The notes below the pieces were generated by a model. That model was not told where the DNA came from. It did no database searches and saw only the letters and a list, made by a program, of their open reading frames with translations. A stretch of 64,000 nt of DNA, from the NCBI GenBank assembly GCA_963797175.1, contig CAWCOL010000005.1, forward strand, positions 62,001-126,000, read 5' to 3'. Every line of letters begins with the position of its first letter. Position 1 is the stretch's first letter. The DNA is from DATLLN01 sp963797175 (lineage in GTDB: Bacteria > Actinomycetota > Thermoleophilia > Gaiellales > JAICJC01). Of this stretch, positions 44,956 through 53,719 are shown in pieces. The translations under genes were made by a program, and so were the position numbers.

Positions 44956-44965
44956 ATGGTAGTCT
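44956..44965. promoter_or_regulatory. Overlapping divergent -10 elements
   Basis: TAGTCT on the plus strand (44960-44965) and TACCAT on the minus strand (44961 to 44956) share two base pairs. Each is 6-8 nt from its start codon (44974 and 44949). The two start codons are 24 bp apart. Confidence 0.55.
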
Positions 44966-44973
44966 CGCGCACC

Positions 44974-45783
44974 GTGGCGGACGACCGGATCATCCTGCGC
45001 GTGCGCACCTGGAACATCGCCCACGGCGTGGACGTGCCGCCCGCCGACCGCGACTACGCGCACGAGCGCCGCAAGCACCTGCCGGAGATGGCGCGGATGA
45101 TGGTCGCCGACGCGCCCGACCTGATCCTGCTCCAGGAGGTGCCTGTCTGGGCCGGCCCGCTGCTGGCCGAGCACACCGGGATGGCGGTGACGATGGCGCC
45201 GGCCTACGGCGCGCACGTCCCGTTCCTGCACGTGCCGCTGCCCCTGGCGGTCGGTGCTGCGCTGGGAAACGCGCTGCCCGACCTGATCCGCACGCAGTTC
45301 GAGGGCCAGGCCAACGCGCTGCTGTACGGGCCCGACCTCCTGCTCGTCTCGGCCCGCCGCGCCCTGCTGAACGAGCGGCACCGGCTGCGCGGCGAGCCGC
45401 GCGTGGCCCAGCTCGCCCGGCTGCGGCACCGCCGCGCGGGCCGCGAGTTCGCGGTGGCCAACATCCACGCCGACCACGGCGACAACCGCCAGCAGATGGA
45501 GCGGGCCGGCTTCCTGCTCGAACGGTTCGCCCGCGGCGCCCCGGCGATCCTGGCCGGCGACTTCAACGCCGGCCCCAGCTCGCCCTCGGTGCGGGCGCTG
45601 GAGGGCCGCGGCTGGCAGCAGGACCCGGCCGACGTCCGCATCGACCACATCTTCGCCCGCGGCTTCGCCATCGACGAGCCGTCCACCCGGTGGCCGGCGA
45701 CCCGCCGCGATCTGAACCGAAACGGAGGCCCTCCCGTGCGCCTGTCCGACCACTCGCCCGTGGATGCGGTGCTCTCATGCTGA
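44974..45783 (+). CDS. Endonuclease/exonuclease/phosphatase family hydrolase
   Basis: 269 residues of the DNase I/EEP fold. Motifs: VRTWNIAHGVD (Asn), LILLQEVPVW (metal Glu), ANIHADHGDNRQQ (His/Asp), ILAGDFNAGP (catalytic DxN), DHIFARG and RLSDHSPVDAVL (catalytic Asp-His). Substrate unknown (phosphodiester in nucleic acid or lipid). GTG 44974 lies 8 nt after the -10. Overlaps the aminotransferase gene by 7 nt. Confidence 0.85.
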   Translation: MADDRIILRVRTWNIAHGVDVPPADRDYAHERRKHLPEMARMMVADAPDLILLQEVPVWAGPLLAEHTGMAVTMAPAYGAHVPFLHVPLPLAVGAALGNALPDLIRTQFEGQANALLYGPDLLLVSARRALLNERHRLRGEPRVAQLARLRHRRAGREFAVANIHADHGDNRQQMERAGFLLERFARGAPAILAGDFNAGPSSPSVRALEGRGWQQDPADVRIDHIFARGFAIDEPSTRWPATRRDLNRNGGPPVRLSDHSPVDAVLSC

Positions 45784-46877
45784 ACCGCGACCAGCTGCCG
45801 GCGCTGGCCGGCGTTGCCTACCTGAACACCGGCACCAACGGCCCGATACCGCAGGCATCGCTGGATGCGATGCGTGAGGAGCTCGAGTACAACGGCCGGG
45901 AGGCGCGGATCGGGATGCCGTATTTCGAGCGGTTCCTCGCCGGGCGCGACCGGGCGCGGGCCGCGGCCGCCCGCGCGGTGGGCGCGCCGCCCGAGGAGAT
46001 CGCCCTGACCTCCTCGACCACGCAGGGCGTCGGCCTGGTGACGAGCGGGCTCGACTGGCAGGCGGGCGACGAGATCGTGACCACGACCGAGGAGCACCCC
46101 GGCATCCTCAGCCCGGTGGACGTGCTCGCCCGCCGCTTCGGCGTCGTCGTGCGCGCCGTCGAGGGGGGCGCGGTCGTCGACGCCGTCGGCCCGCGCACGC
46201 GGATGGTGGCGATCTCCCACGTGCTGTGGACGACCGGGCGAACGCTCGAGCTGCCGCCGATCGCCGAGGCCGTCCACGCCCACGGCGGCGTGCTGCTGGT
46301 GGACGGCGCCCAGTCGGCCGGCAACATCGTCCTGCGCGTGCCCGAGACGGGGGCGGACTACTACGCGTTCTCCGGGCAGAAGTGGCTGCTGGGCCCGCAG
46401 GGCAGCGGCGGCCTGTGGGTGCATCCCGACCGGATCGCCGCACTCTGGCCGGCGCTGTCGGGCTACCTCGCCCTCGACCACGGCGAGATCGGCGCCTTCA
46501 AGACGACGGCCGCCAAGGTGGACGGCGGTTCGGCCGACCCCGTGACGGTGACCGGCTTCGCCGCCGCGATGGAGTGGGTCGAGTCGCAGCCCGGTGGCCG
46601 CGACGCGTGGATCGCGCGCGCCCACGAGCATGCCGCCGCCGCGCGGGAGCGGCTGGCGCAGGTGCCCGGCGTCGGGCTCGGCATCGACAGCGGCAACGGC
46701 CTGATCGCGTTCACGCTGGACGGCCACGAGGACACGGCGGCGCTGGCGGGGGCGCTGGCCGAGCGCGGTGTGCTGACGCGCTTTATCCCGGGCACCCCGT
46801 GGATGCGGATCTCGATCGGCTCGTGGACGAGCGAGGAGGATGTCGAGCGGCTGGCTGTGGCGCTGACCGAGGTCTAG
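45777..46877 (+). CDS. Class V aminotransferase (cysteine desulfurase-like fold)
   Basis: PLP enzyme of 366 residues. Markers: YLNTGTNGPIPQASLDAM, ALTSSTTQGVGLV, TTEEHPGILSPVDVLA, LLVDGAQSAGNI (PLP Asp-Gln), and the PLP Lys in AFSGQKWLLGPQGSGGLW. C-terminal WMRISIGSWTSEEDVERL. It resembles IscS-like, isopenicillin-epimerase-like and kynureninase-like members; the desulfurase Cys loop is not evident, so the reaction is unassigned. ATG 45777 overlaps the preceding gene; converges with the HD gene by 4 nt. Confidence 0.85.
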   Translation: MLNRDQLPALAGVAYLNTGTNGPIPQASLDAMREELEYNGREARIGMPYFERFLAGRDRARAAAARAVGAPPEEIALTSSTTQGVGLVTSGLDWQAGDEIVTTTEEHPGILSPVDVLARRFGVVVRAVEGGAVVDAVGPRTRMVAISHVLWTTGRTLELPPIAEAVHAHGGVLLVDGAQSAGNIVLRVPETGADYYAFSGQKWLLGPQGSGGLWVHPDRIAALWPALSGYLALDHGEIGAFKTTAAKVDGGSADPVTVTGFAAAMEWVESQPGGRDAWIARAHEHAAAARERLAQVPGVGLGIDSGNGLIAFTLDGHEDTAALAGALAERGVLTRFIPGTPWMRISIGSWTSEEDVERLAVALTEV

Positions 46878-47446
46878 CCGCGCAGGCCGAGCTCGGGCGC
46901 GATCGGGCGCAGCGCCGCGATCACGAACGCGATGTGCTCGTCCAGGTCGACGCCCAGCTCCTCGGCGCCGCGGATGACGTCGTCGCGGTTGACGCCCTTG
47001 GCGAAGCTCGGCTGCTTCAGCTTCTTGCGCACCGACCGCGGTTCCAGGGTGGCGATCCCGTCCGGCCGCACCAGCCCGCAGGCGTGGACGAAGCCCGAGA
47101 TCTCGTCGCAGGCATAGAGCGTCTTCTCGAGCTGCGTCTCGCGGGCCAGGCCGAGATGGTCACCGTGCGAGAGCACCGCTCGCACGAACCACTCGGGGTA
47201 GCCGTGCTCGCGCAGCACCGGCGCGCCGTCCGCCGGGTGGCGGTCGAGCGTGGGGTGCCGCTCGTAGTCGAAGTCGTGCAGCAGGGCGACGTTGCCCCAC
47301 CCGTCCTCGTCCTCGCCGCCCGCCCGCGCGTAGGCGCGCACCGACGCCTCGACGGCGAGCGCGTGGCGCAGCAGCGCCTCGCTCTGCGTCCATTCCGTGA
47401 GCAGCGCCCAGGCTGCGTCGCGGTCGTGGACGGTGTCGGGGCTCAT
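46874..47446 (-). CDS. HD-domain phosphohydrolase-like protein
   Basis: 190 residues. HD signature: LRHALAVEASVRAYARAGG, NVALLHDFDYERHP (HD pair) and LSHGDHLGLARETQLEKTL. Such standalone HD proteins act on nucleotides or nucleosides; substrate unknown. ATG 47446 is 9 nt from a TATCCT -10 (47461 to 47456). Divergent from murA. Confidence 0.82.
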   Translation of the reverse strand: MSPDTVHDRDAAWALLTEWTQSEALLRHALAVEASVRAYARAGGEDEDGWGNVALLHDFDYERHPTLDRHPADGAPVLREHGYPEWFVRAVLSHGDHLGLARETQLEKTLYACDEISGFVHACGLVRPDGIATLEPRSVRKKLKQPSFAKGVNRDDVIRGAEELGVDLDEHIAFVIAALRPIAPELGLRG

Positions 47447-47493
47447 GGGCGGGCGAGGATAGCAGGACCCGCAGTGACGACAGCGAATGGGGC

Positions 47494-47499
47494 TACCCT
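47494..47499 (+). promoter_or_regulatory. -10 element of murA (leaderless)
   Basis: TACCCT ends 6 nt before ATG 47506, so transcription should begin at the start codon. The divergent HD gene has its own TATCCT 33 bp away. Confidence 0.58.
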
Positions 47500-47505
47500 G
47501 TCCCA

Positions 47506-48819
47506 ATGGCGATCGCAACCCGAGACGGCACCGTGGAAGCATTCCTGATCGAGGGCGGGATCCCCCTGTCCGGGACCGTGCGCCCGGCCGGCAACAAGAA
47601 CGCCGCGCTGCCCGTCCTGGCCGCCTGCCTGCTCACCGCCGACCCGGTCACGGTCGAGAACGTGCCCCGCATCCGCGACGTCGAGGAGATGCTCGACCTG
47701 ATCTCCGCGCTGGGCGTGGACGTCGAGTGGACGGCGCCCAACACCGTCCGCGTCTGGGCCGCCGAGGTGACCGGCACCAAGCTCGATCCCGAGCTGTGTG
47801 CGCGGATCCGCGCCTCGATCCTCTTCGCCGGGCCGCTGCTCGCGCGCTTCGGCGCCGCCGACGTCCCGCCGCCGGGCGGCGACGTGATCGGCCGCCGGCG
47901 CGTGGACACGCACCTGATGGCCCTGGCCGCACTCGGCGCGGATGTCGAGATCGGGCGCGAGTACCGCCTGCGCGCGCCGTCCGGGCTGCGCGGCGCCGAC
48001 ATCTACCTGGACGAGGCGTCGGTCACGGGCACCGAGAACGCGATCATGGCCGCCGCGCTGGCGGACGGGATCACGACCATCACCAACGCCGCCTGCGAGC
48101 CGCACGTGCAGGACCTGTGCCACCTGCTGACGCGGATGGGCGCCCAGATCGAGGGCATCGGCTCCAACATCGTCACGATCCACGGCGCCGGCCAGCTGCG
48201 CGGCTGCACGCACCGGATCGCCTCCGACCACATCGAGGTCGCCTCCTTCATCGGCCTGGCCGCGGTCACCCGCGGCGAGCTGGTGATCGAGGACGCCGCG
48301 GTCGAGCACCTGCGCGCCATCCGCCACGCCTTCCAGCGGCTGGGCGTCGAGATCGAGTGCCGCCCGGACGGCAGCGTGCGCGTCCCGCCCGGCCAGGAGC
48401 TGCGGGTGGTGGACGACCTGCACGAGCAGATCCCCAAGATCGAGGACGGACCGTGGCCGATGGTGCCGGCCGACATCACCTCGATCGCGGTCGCCGTCGC
48501 CACCCAGGCCAACGGAACGGTGCTGATCTTCGAGAAGATGTTCGAGAACCGGCTGTTCTTCACGGACAAGCTGGTCTCGATGGGGGCGCGGATCATCCTC
48601 TGCGACCCGCACCGCGCGGTCGTCACCGGCCCCGCGAAGCTCTACGGCTACCGCATGGAGAGCCCGGACATCCGCGCCGGCATGGCGCTGCTGATCGCCA
48701 GCCTGTGCGCCGAGGGATCGAGCCGGATCGGCAACATCGGCCAGATCGACCGCGGCTACGAGCGGATCGACGAGCGGCTGCGCGCCGTGGGCGCGAGGAT
48801 CGAGCGGATCGACGCGTGA
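47506..48819 (+). CDS. murA: UDP-N-acetylglucosamine 1-carboxyvinyltransferase (Asp-type)
   Basis: First committed step of peptidoglycan synthesis: transfer of enolpyruvate from PEP to UDP-GlcNAc. 437 residues. Motifs: LSGTVRPAGNKNAALPVLAA (Lys-Asn), the catalytic loop PPPGGDVIGRRRVDTHL, ASVTGTENAIMAA, FEKMFENRLF. The residue that is Cys in E. coli MurA is Asp126 here, as in mycobacterial MurA. That change is known to give fosfomycin resistance while keeping activity. Followed by a coupled gene (GTGA). Confidence 0.96.
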   Translation: MAIATRDGTVEAFLIEGGIPLSGTVRPAGNKNAALPVLAACLLTADPVTVENVPRIRDVEEMLDLISALGVDVEWTAPNTVRVWAAEVTGTKLDPELCARIRASILFAGPLLARFGAADVPPPGGDVIGRRRVDTHLMALAALGADVEIGREYRLRAPSGLRGADIYLDEASVTGTENAIMAAALADGITTITNAACEPHVQDLCHLLTRMGAQIEGIGSNIVTIHGAGQLRGCTHRIASDHIEVASFIGLAAVTRGELVIEDAAVEHLRAIRHAFQRLGVEIECRPDGSVRVPPGQELRVVDDLHEQIPKIEDGPWPMVPADITSIAVAVATQANGTVLIFEKMFENRLFFTDKLVSMGARIILCDPHRAVVTGPAKLYGYRMESPDIRAGMALLIASLCAEGSSRIGNIGQIDRGYERIDERLRAVGARIERIDA

Positions 48820-49412
48820 GCGCCGAGCGGCTGGCCGACCTCGCCGCTGACGGCGCGGTCACGCTGCACGAGCCGCTCAACCTGTTCTCGGCCGACGCGC
48901 TGGCGGTCAGCCTCCCGCTCGAGCACATGCGGGTGCTGGGCCGCAGCAACGGCGTCGAGGGCTACGGCGGCTACCTGCGGCTGTTCGGCCTGGGCGCGAC
49001 CGCGGCGGTCGACCTCGTGCGCTGGAACGACCCGGCGGCCTGGAAGGACGCCTGGGCGGGCGCGGCGGACGGCTGGCTGTGCTTCGCCGAGACCGGCTGG
49101 GGCGACCAGTTCGCCTATGAGGGCGACGTCGGCGGCGGCACCGTCCACCGCCTCGACGCGTTCAGCATGGAGCCGGAGCCCGTCGCCTCCGGGTTCGCCG
49201 AGTGGCTGCGCCGCGTCTTCCTGCCCGCCTGCGTCCGCCCCCGTGACGACCTCACGGTCGCCGTCCGCGAGCGCCTCGGGCGCCTCCCCGTCAGCGAGCA
49301 CGTGGCCTTCCACCCGGCGGCCGCGGGCGCCGAACTGGATATCGCCGCCGTCGTCCGGATGCCCGCGGTTGCGGCCATGCGCGCCGCCGCGACGGCCCGC
49401 GCTCAGGTCTGA
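48816..49412 (+). CDS. SMI1/KNR4 (SUKH)-like protein
   Basis: 198 residues. The first ~130 (LPLEHMRVLGRSNGVEGYGG, YLRLFGLGATAAVDLVRWND, CFAETGWGDQFAYEGD) have the SUKH pattern seen in toxin-immunity proteins and housekeeping homologues. The C-terminal part (LPVSEHVAFHPAAAGAEL) is conserved in the single-gene, non-toxin-linked members. No toxin gene is adjacent, so an immunity role is not supported. GTG 48816 overlaps the murA stop. Confidence 0.6.
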   Translation: MSAERLADLAADGAVTLHEPLNLFSADALAVSLPLEHMRVLGRSNGVEGYGGYLRLFGLGATAAVDLVRWNDPAAWKDAWAGAADGWLCFAETGWGDQFAYEGDVGGGTVHRLDAFSMEPEPVASGFAEWLRRVFLPACVRPRDDLTVAVRERLGRLPVSEHVAFHPAAAGAELDIAAVVRMPAVAAMRAAATARAQV

Positions 49413-50707
49413 GCGCCGAGGGTCTCGGGCAGCTCGGCCGGCCGGGCCATCGTCCGCTCCAGCCAGATGCCGGCGATCAGCGACGTGACGATCGAGAGCA
49501 TCACCAGCGAGGCGTAGAACCGCTGGTCGACGATGCCCGCCGCGTAGGCGGTCGTCGCCAGCACGATGCCGGGGCCGCCGCGCGCATTCATCGCCACAGC
49601 GAGGTTCGCGGCCGAGCCGCGGGTCTCGCCGGCAAGCAGCGCGGAGGCGTAGACGCTGGTGGCCTTGGCGGCGCAGGCGAACACGAGCAGCGCCAGGAAG
49701 GGCAGCAGCTCGAAATGGTTCACCAGGTCGAGCGTCAGGCCGACCGTCGCAAAGTACGCCGGGATGAAGAGCCCCATCGCGACGCTGCCGATCTGGGTGC
49801 GCGCCGCCGCGGCCCGCTCGCCCGGCGCCGTGGCGACGACGATGCCGGCCACGAAGGCGCCGAACAGCGGCACGATGCTGAGCAACAGGCAGGTGCCGGC
49901 AGCGGCGAGCAGCACGATCAGCTGGAAGCCGATCTGGCTCTGTCGCTTGACCACGTTCAGCCGCGAGTGCAGCACCGTGTTGTAGAGGCGCGGCCCGAAG
50001 GTCAGGGCGAGGACGAGGAACCCGAGGGTGGCGACCGTGTGGTACGCCATGTTGCCGGCCGAGCCGGGCCGCAGGTCGAGCGCGCCGGCCAGGCCGAAGG
50101 GGGCCGTGCCGCCGGGCGCGACGAGGCCGACGGCGACCGCCAGCACGACGTAGAGCACGACGTCCTCGATCACGGCGACGCTCAGCACGATCCGCGAGAA
50201 GCGCGTGCCCAGCAGGCCCAGATCGAGCATGATCCGCGAGATGACGGGGATGCTGGTGACGGCGATGGCGCAGGCGAAGATCAGCAGCAGCGCGGTGCGG
50301 TTGTGGGCCGTCCCCTCGTAGCGAATCGGCGCGAACGCGCCGAAGGCGACCAGCCCGAGGGCGAACGGGATGAGCAGCCCGCCGACCGCCACCGTGCCCA
50401 CCGTGCGCACCGCGGAGCGGTGCAGCAGCCCGCGCATCTGCGTGCCGGCCATGAACATCAGCAGCAGCAGGCCCAGCTGCGCCACCGTCGACAGCACGGC
50501 GGCCGTCGTGCCGTCGCCCGGGAAGAGCCAGTCGTGGGCCGCGGGCCAGAGCCGGCCGAGGACGGTCGGGCCCAGCACGAGGCCGCCCAGGATCTCGCCG
50601 ATCACCTGCGGCTGGCGGTAGCGCGCGAACAGATATCCGCCGGCGTGGGCGCACAGAAGCAGTGCGGCCAGCGCGGCGATCACGTGGGCCGTATCCCGGT
50701 CGGTCAC
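49403..50707 (-). CDS. Cation/proton antiporter (CPA2, KefB/NapA-like)
   Basis: 434 residues with about 12 hydrophobic helices. N-terminal YRQPQVIGEILGGLVLGPTVLG is the family signature; LLLLMFMAGTQM, IACAIAVTSIPVISRIMLDL (IFACAIAVTSIPV), VAVIEDVVLY and NARGGPGIVLATTAYAAG mark the transport core. It lacks a TrkA-N domain. Exchanges Na+ or K+ for H+ at the cytoplasmic membrane. GTG 50707 has GGAGGAGG upstream. Converges with the SUKH-like gene (10-nt overlap) and is divergent from hisD. Confidence 0.88.
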   Translation of the reverse strand: MTDRDTAHVIAALAALLLCAHAGGYLFARYRQPQVIGEILGGLVLGPTVLGRLWPAAHDWLFPGDGTTAAVLSTVAQLGLLLLMFMAGTQMRGLLHRSAVRTVGTVAVGGLLIPFALGLVAFGAFAPIRYEGTAHNRTALLLIFACAIAVTSIPVISRIMLDLGLLGTRFSRIVLSVAVIEDVVLYVVLAVAVGLVAPGGTAPFGLAGALDLRPGSAGNMAYHTVATLGFLVLALTFGPRLYNTVLHSRLNVVKRQSQIGFQLIVLLAAAGTCLLLSIVPLFGAFVAGIVVATAPGERAAAARTQIGSVAMGLFIPAYFATVGLTLDLVNHFELLPFLALLVFACAAKATSVYASALLAGETRGSAANLAVAMNARGGPGIVLATTAYAAGIVDQRFYASLVMLSIVTSLIAGIWLERTMARPAELPETLGAQT

Positions 50708-50780
50708 CGTCCTCCTCCGGTCGGGAAGCTCCTCCAGTATCCCGGCCGTCGCGCGGACGGGCAACCCCTCCGCGGGTGGG

Positions 50781-50786
50781 TACACT
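50781..50786 (+). promoter_or_regulatory. -10 element of hisD-ridA (leaderless)
   Basis: TACACT ends 6 nt before GTG 50793. Confidence 0.58.
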
Positions 50787-50792
50787 CCGCCC

Positions 50793-52070
50793 GTGCAGCG
50801 GTTGTCGATCACGGGGGACTCGGTCTCCGACGCCGTCGCCGCCCTGCGGCCCAGCCGTGAGGAGGGCGAGCAGGTGCGCGGCGCCGCTGCGGACATCGTC
50901 CAGATGGTGCGCGAGGGGGGCGACGAGGCGGTGCGCCGGCTGACGCGGCGGCTGGACGGCGTGGATGTCCCCGCTGCCCGCGTGCCCCGCGCCCGGTTGG
51001 ATGAGGCGCTGGCGGCCGTGGCACCGGACGTCCGCGAGGCGCTCGAGCTGCTCGCTGCCAACCTGCGCCGCACCGCCACCGCGGCGCTGCCACAGCCCAC
51101 CCGGCAGGTGCTGCCCCACGGCCAGATCGTCGGCACCCGCCAGCTGCCCGTCGACCGGGTCGGTGTCTATGTCCCCGGCGGGCGCGCGGCCTACCCCTCC
51201 AGCGCGGTGATGGCGGTCGTCCCGGCCCAGGTCGCGGGCGTGGCCGGCATCGCCGTCTGCTCGCCGCCCGGCCCCGACGGCCTGCCCGACCGCACGGTGC
51301 TGGCCGCATGCGCGCTGCTGGGTGTCGAGGAGGTGCACGCGATCGGCGGCGCACAGGCGATCGCCGCGCTGGCGCTGGGCACCGAGACGATCGGCAAGGT
51401 GGATCTCATCATCGGCCCCGGCAACGTCTACGTCGAGGAGGCCAAGCGCGGCCTGTTCGGCGAGGTCGGCATCGAGTCGCTGGCCGGCCCCAGCGAGCTG
51501 GTCGTGCTGGCGGACGCCGGCGTCTCCCCGGCGATCGTCGCCTGGGATCTGCGGGCGCAGGCCGAGCACGGCTCGGGGTCGCAGTCCGTGCTGGTCAGCC
51601 CCGACGCGGCGGCGCTGGAGCGGATCGAGGCCGAGCTGGAGGACGCCGAGTCGGTGACGATCGTCGAGGCCGACTCGTGGGACACGGCGCTGGCGTTCGT
51701 CAACGCCTACGCGCCCGAGCACCTGCAGCTGGCGGTCGCCGACCCGCACGCCCTGCTCGACCAGGTGCGCCACGCCGGCGCCGTGTTCCTGGGCGAGCTG
51801 TCGGGCACCGCCTACGGCGACTACATCGCCGGGTCGAACCACATCCTGCCGACGGCCGGCAACGCGCGGTTCTCGTCGGGGCTCTCCCCGGGCGTGTTCC
51901 TGCGCGCCCAGGAGGTGGTGGAGGTGCCGCCCGAGGCCGCGCGCGCGCTGGCCGGCCCGCTGGCCGCGCTGGCCCGGGCCGAGGGCCTGACCGCGCACGC
52001 CCGCTCCGCCGAGGTGCGCGCCGAGCTGGCCGAGAACGACACACCCCTGGAGCGAGGAGCCGCAACGTGA
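50793..52070 (+). CDS. hisD: Histidinol dehydrogenase
   Basis: Last two oxidations of histidine synthesis, zinc enzyme of 425 residues. Motifs: VGVYVPGGRAAYPSSAVM, AIGGAQAIAALALGTE, KVDLIIGPGNVYVEEAKR, GIESLAGPSELVVLAD, QAEHGSGSQSVLV (zinc and catalytic region), NAYAPEHLQL, GTAYGDYIAGSNHILPT. No other his genes are nearby. Linked to ridA by a GTGA overlap. Confidence 0.95.
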   Translation: MQRLSITGDSVSDAVAALRPSREEGEQVRGAAADIVQMVREGGDEAVRRLTRRLDGVDVPAARVPRARLDEALAAVAPDVREALELLAANLRRTATAALPQPTRQVLPHGQIVGTRQLPVDRVGVYVPGGRAAYPSSAVMAVVPAQVAGVAGIAVCSPPGPDGLPDRTVLAACALLGVEEVHAIGGAQAIAALALGTETIGKVDLIIGPGNVYVEEAKRGLFGEVGIESLAGPSELVVLADAGVSPAIVAWDLRAQAEHGSGSQSVLVSPDAAALERIEAELEDAESVTIVEADSWDTALAFVNAYAPEHLQLAVADPHALLDQVRHAGAVFLGELSGTAYGDYIAGSNHILPTAGNARFSSGLSPGVFLRAQEVVEVPPEAARALAGPLAALARAEGLTAHARSAEVRAELAENDTPLERGAAT

Positions 52071-52453
52071 GCCGAACCGTGATCGCCGTGGACGGGGCGC
52101 CGCGCCCCTTCGCCGGCGCCCCCTACAGCCAGGCCATCGAGGCCGCAGGCATGGTGTTCTGCGCCGGTCAGGTGGGGCTCGACCCCGAGTCGGGCGCGCT
52201 CGTCGGCGACGGCGTCGAGGAGCAGGCGGAGCGGGCGCTCCGCAACCTGGCGGCGGTGCTGGAGGGCGCGGGCTCGAGCCTCGACCGCGTTGTCAAGACC
52301 ACGGTGTTCGTCACCGATCTGGGCGAGTTCGGCGCCATCAACGAGGTCTACGCCCGCTTCTTCACGTCCGACCCGCCGGCCCGCTCAACGGTACAGGTGG
52401 CGGCCCTCCCGGCCGGCGCGCGGGTCGAGATCGAGGCCATCGCGCTGGTGTAA
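52067..52453 (+). CDS. ridA: RidA family enamine/imine deaminase
   Basis: 128 residues with the YjgF/YER057c/UK114 pattern: APYSQAIEAAGMVFCAGQVGLD, EEQAERALRNLAAVLEGAG, KTTVFVTDLGEF, and the active-site Arg in DPPARSTVQVAALPAGARVE. Hydrolyses reactive 2-aminoacrylate-type enamines produced by PLP enzymes. GTG 52067 overlaps the hisD stop; GAGGAG site upstream. Confidence 0.92.
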   Translation: MSRTVIAVDGAPRPFAGAPYSQAIEAAGMVFCAGQVGLDPESGALVGDGVEEQAERALRNLAAVLEGAGSSLDRVVKTTVFVTDLGEFGAINEVYARFFTSDPPARSTVQVAALPAGARVEIEAIALV

Positions 52454-52543
52454 GCCGCGGTACGTTCCACCCGCGGGAAGGGGTGGGAGACTCGGCCGCC
52501 GTCCCGAACCCGGGGCGCATGACCGAGACATGGGGGGTCGGAC

Positions 52544-53665
52544 GTGAAACGACTGCTGTTCGTTGCCGGAGCGGCTGCGGCGACGGCACTCGTGCTCGCG
52601 GTCGGCGCGCGGCCTGCGGCCGCGGCGACCGTGACCAAGCTGTGCAGCGCGCACAGGCCGATGACGGATCCGGGCGAGAGCTACTACACGCCCGGCTGCA
52701 GCGGGCATGACGAGCCCGAGCTCGATCCGCTGTCCACCGCGCCGGGGTCGGGCAAGGACCTGACCTGGAAGTTCATCCTGCCCACCGACGGCTCGTATCC
52801 CGTCGGGGCGACCGGGCCCGCCTTTTGGTTCGGCGGCGTCGTGCGCGATCCCGAGAGCGCGTTCGCGCAGGGCTTCCTCGAGGTGCAGTTCTATCCGGAC
52901 AGCGCTGTCAGCAAGTGCAGCAAGAACGGGGGTGCGGCCCTCACCTACCAGCCCAACACGTACAGCGTCTGCTCGCCGGTCTGGTCGATCGTCGGCGACA
53001 GCGAGCCGGCGGCCTTCAACGGCATGCTGACCACCGGCCCGGGCTCGCCGATGCTGATGCACGCGGGCGACAGCATCACCGCGCACTTCTTCGTGACGTC
53101 GGCGCGGGACGGCTGGCACATCACGATCCTCGACCGCACCACCCATCAGCAGGGCACCATCGTGCTGAACAGCCCGACGGCGGGCCCGCTGATGCCGCCG
53201 TTCGACAAGGCGAAGATCGGCAACACGCTGGGCTGGGGCCTCGTGCACGACGGCCCCGTCTCGTTCGTGTGGGAGATCGGGCACGCGTACGCGTACGGGC
53301 CCGAGCCGTACCGCTTCTGCCTGCCCGGGCAGAGCATCTGCGACTCCTACAACGCCGCCTCGTGGGCGGGCACCAAGCCGCTGCGGATCACCGGCGTCAC
53401 GTTCGGCGACGGCAGCAAGCCGGAGCACTGGGCCGTGGTCTCGGACTACGGCGGAACGGCCGAGGTGAGCGCGTCGTGCAAGGTGTACGGCGCGCCGTAC
53501 TGCATCTACCCGTGGTACAGCCGCGGCAATGACGGGTTCCGCTACGGCGTGGACTTCCCCGGGACGACCCGGAACTACGGCCAGGCGAGCCAGTTCCAGC
53601 AGGACACCCTGTGCGGCGGCCCGTACGGCCCCCGCTCCACCTACTGCATGACCCAGATCGGCTAA
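52544..53665 (+). CDS. Secreted Cys-containing protein of unknown function
   Basis: 373 residues. Signal peptide (KRLLFVAGAAAATALVLAVG, ARPAAAA). About ten Cys in the mature part, for example TKLCSAH, GCSGHDEPEL, SKCSKNGG, YSVCSPV, RFCLPGQSICDSY and DTLCGGPYGPRSTYC, suggest several disulfides. Trp- and Gly-rich beta strands (ITAHFFVTSARDGWHITIL, VSFVWEIGHAYAYG) suggest a jelly-roll or sandwich. I do not recognise a catalytic signature. GTG 52544 follows a GGGGGG site; a possible -10 TACGTT lies near 52461, so it has a normal leader. Confidence 0.65.
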   Translation: MKRLLFVAGAAAATALVLAVGARPAAAATVTKLCSAHRPMTDPGESYYTPGCSGHDEPELDPLSTAPGSGKDLTWKFILPTDGSYPVGATGPAFWFGGVVRDPESAFAQGFLEVQFYPDSAVSKCSKNGGAALTYQPNTYSVCSPVWSIVGDSEPAAFNGMLTTGPGSPMLMHAGDSITAHFFVTSARDGWHITILDRTTHQQGTIVLNSPTAGPLMPPFDKAKIGNTLGWGLVHDGPVSFVWEIGHAYAYGPEPYRFCLPGQSICDSYNAASWAGTKPLRITGVTFGDGSKPEHWAVVSDYGGTAEVSASCKVYGAPYCIYPWYSRGNDGFRYGVDFPGTTRNYGQASQFQQDTLCGGPYGPRSTYCMTQIG

Positions 53666-53707
53666 CGCCGAGTCGCCCGGTGGGGCGCATCCGCCCGCAG
53701 CCACGCA

Positions 53708-53713
53708 TAAGCT
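53708..53713 (+). promoter_or_regulatory. -10 element of the DHH-CBS-tRNA nucleotidyltransferase operon (leaderless)
   Basis: TAAGCT ends 6 nt before ATG 53720. It heads a run of coupled genes to yggS. Confidence 0.58.
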
Positions 53714-53719
53714 GGGCGG

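Noticed and set aside
48816..49412. Immunity gene of a toxin system
   Set aside because: SUKH-like fold is plausible, but no toxin or secretion gene is adjacent and the gene is coupled to murA.
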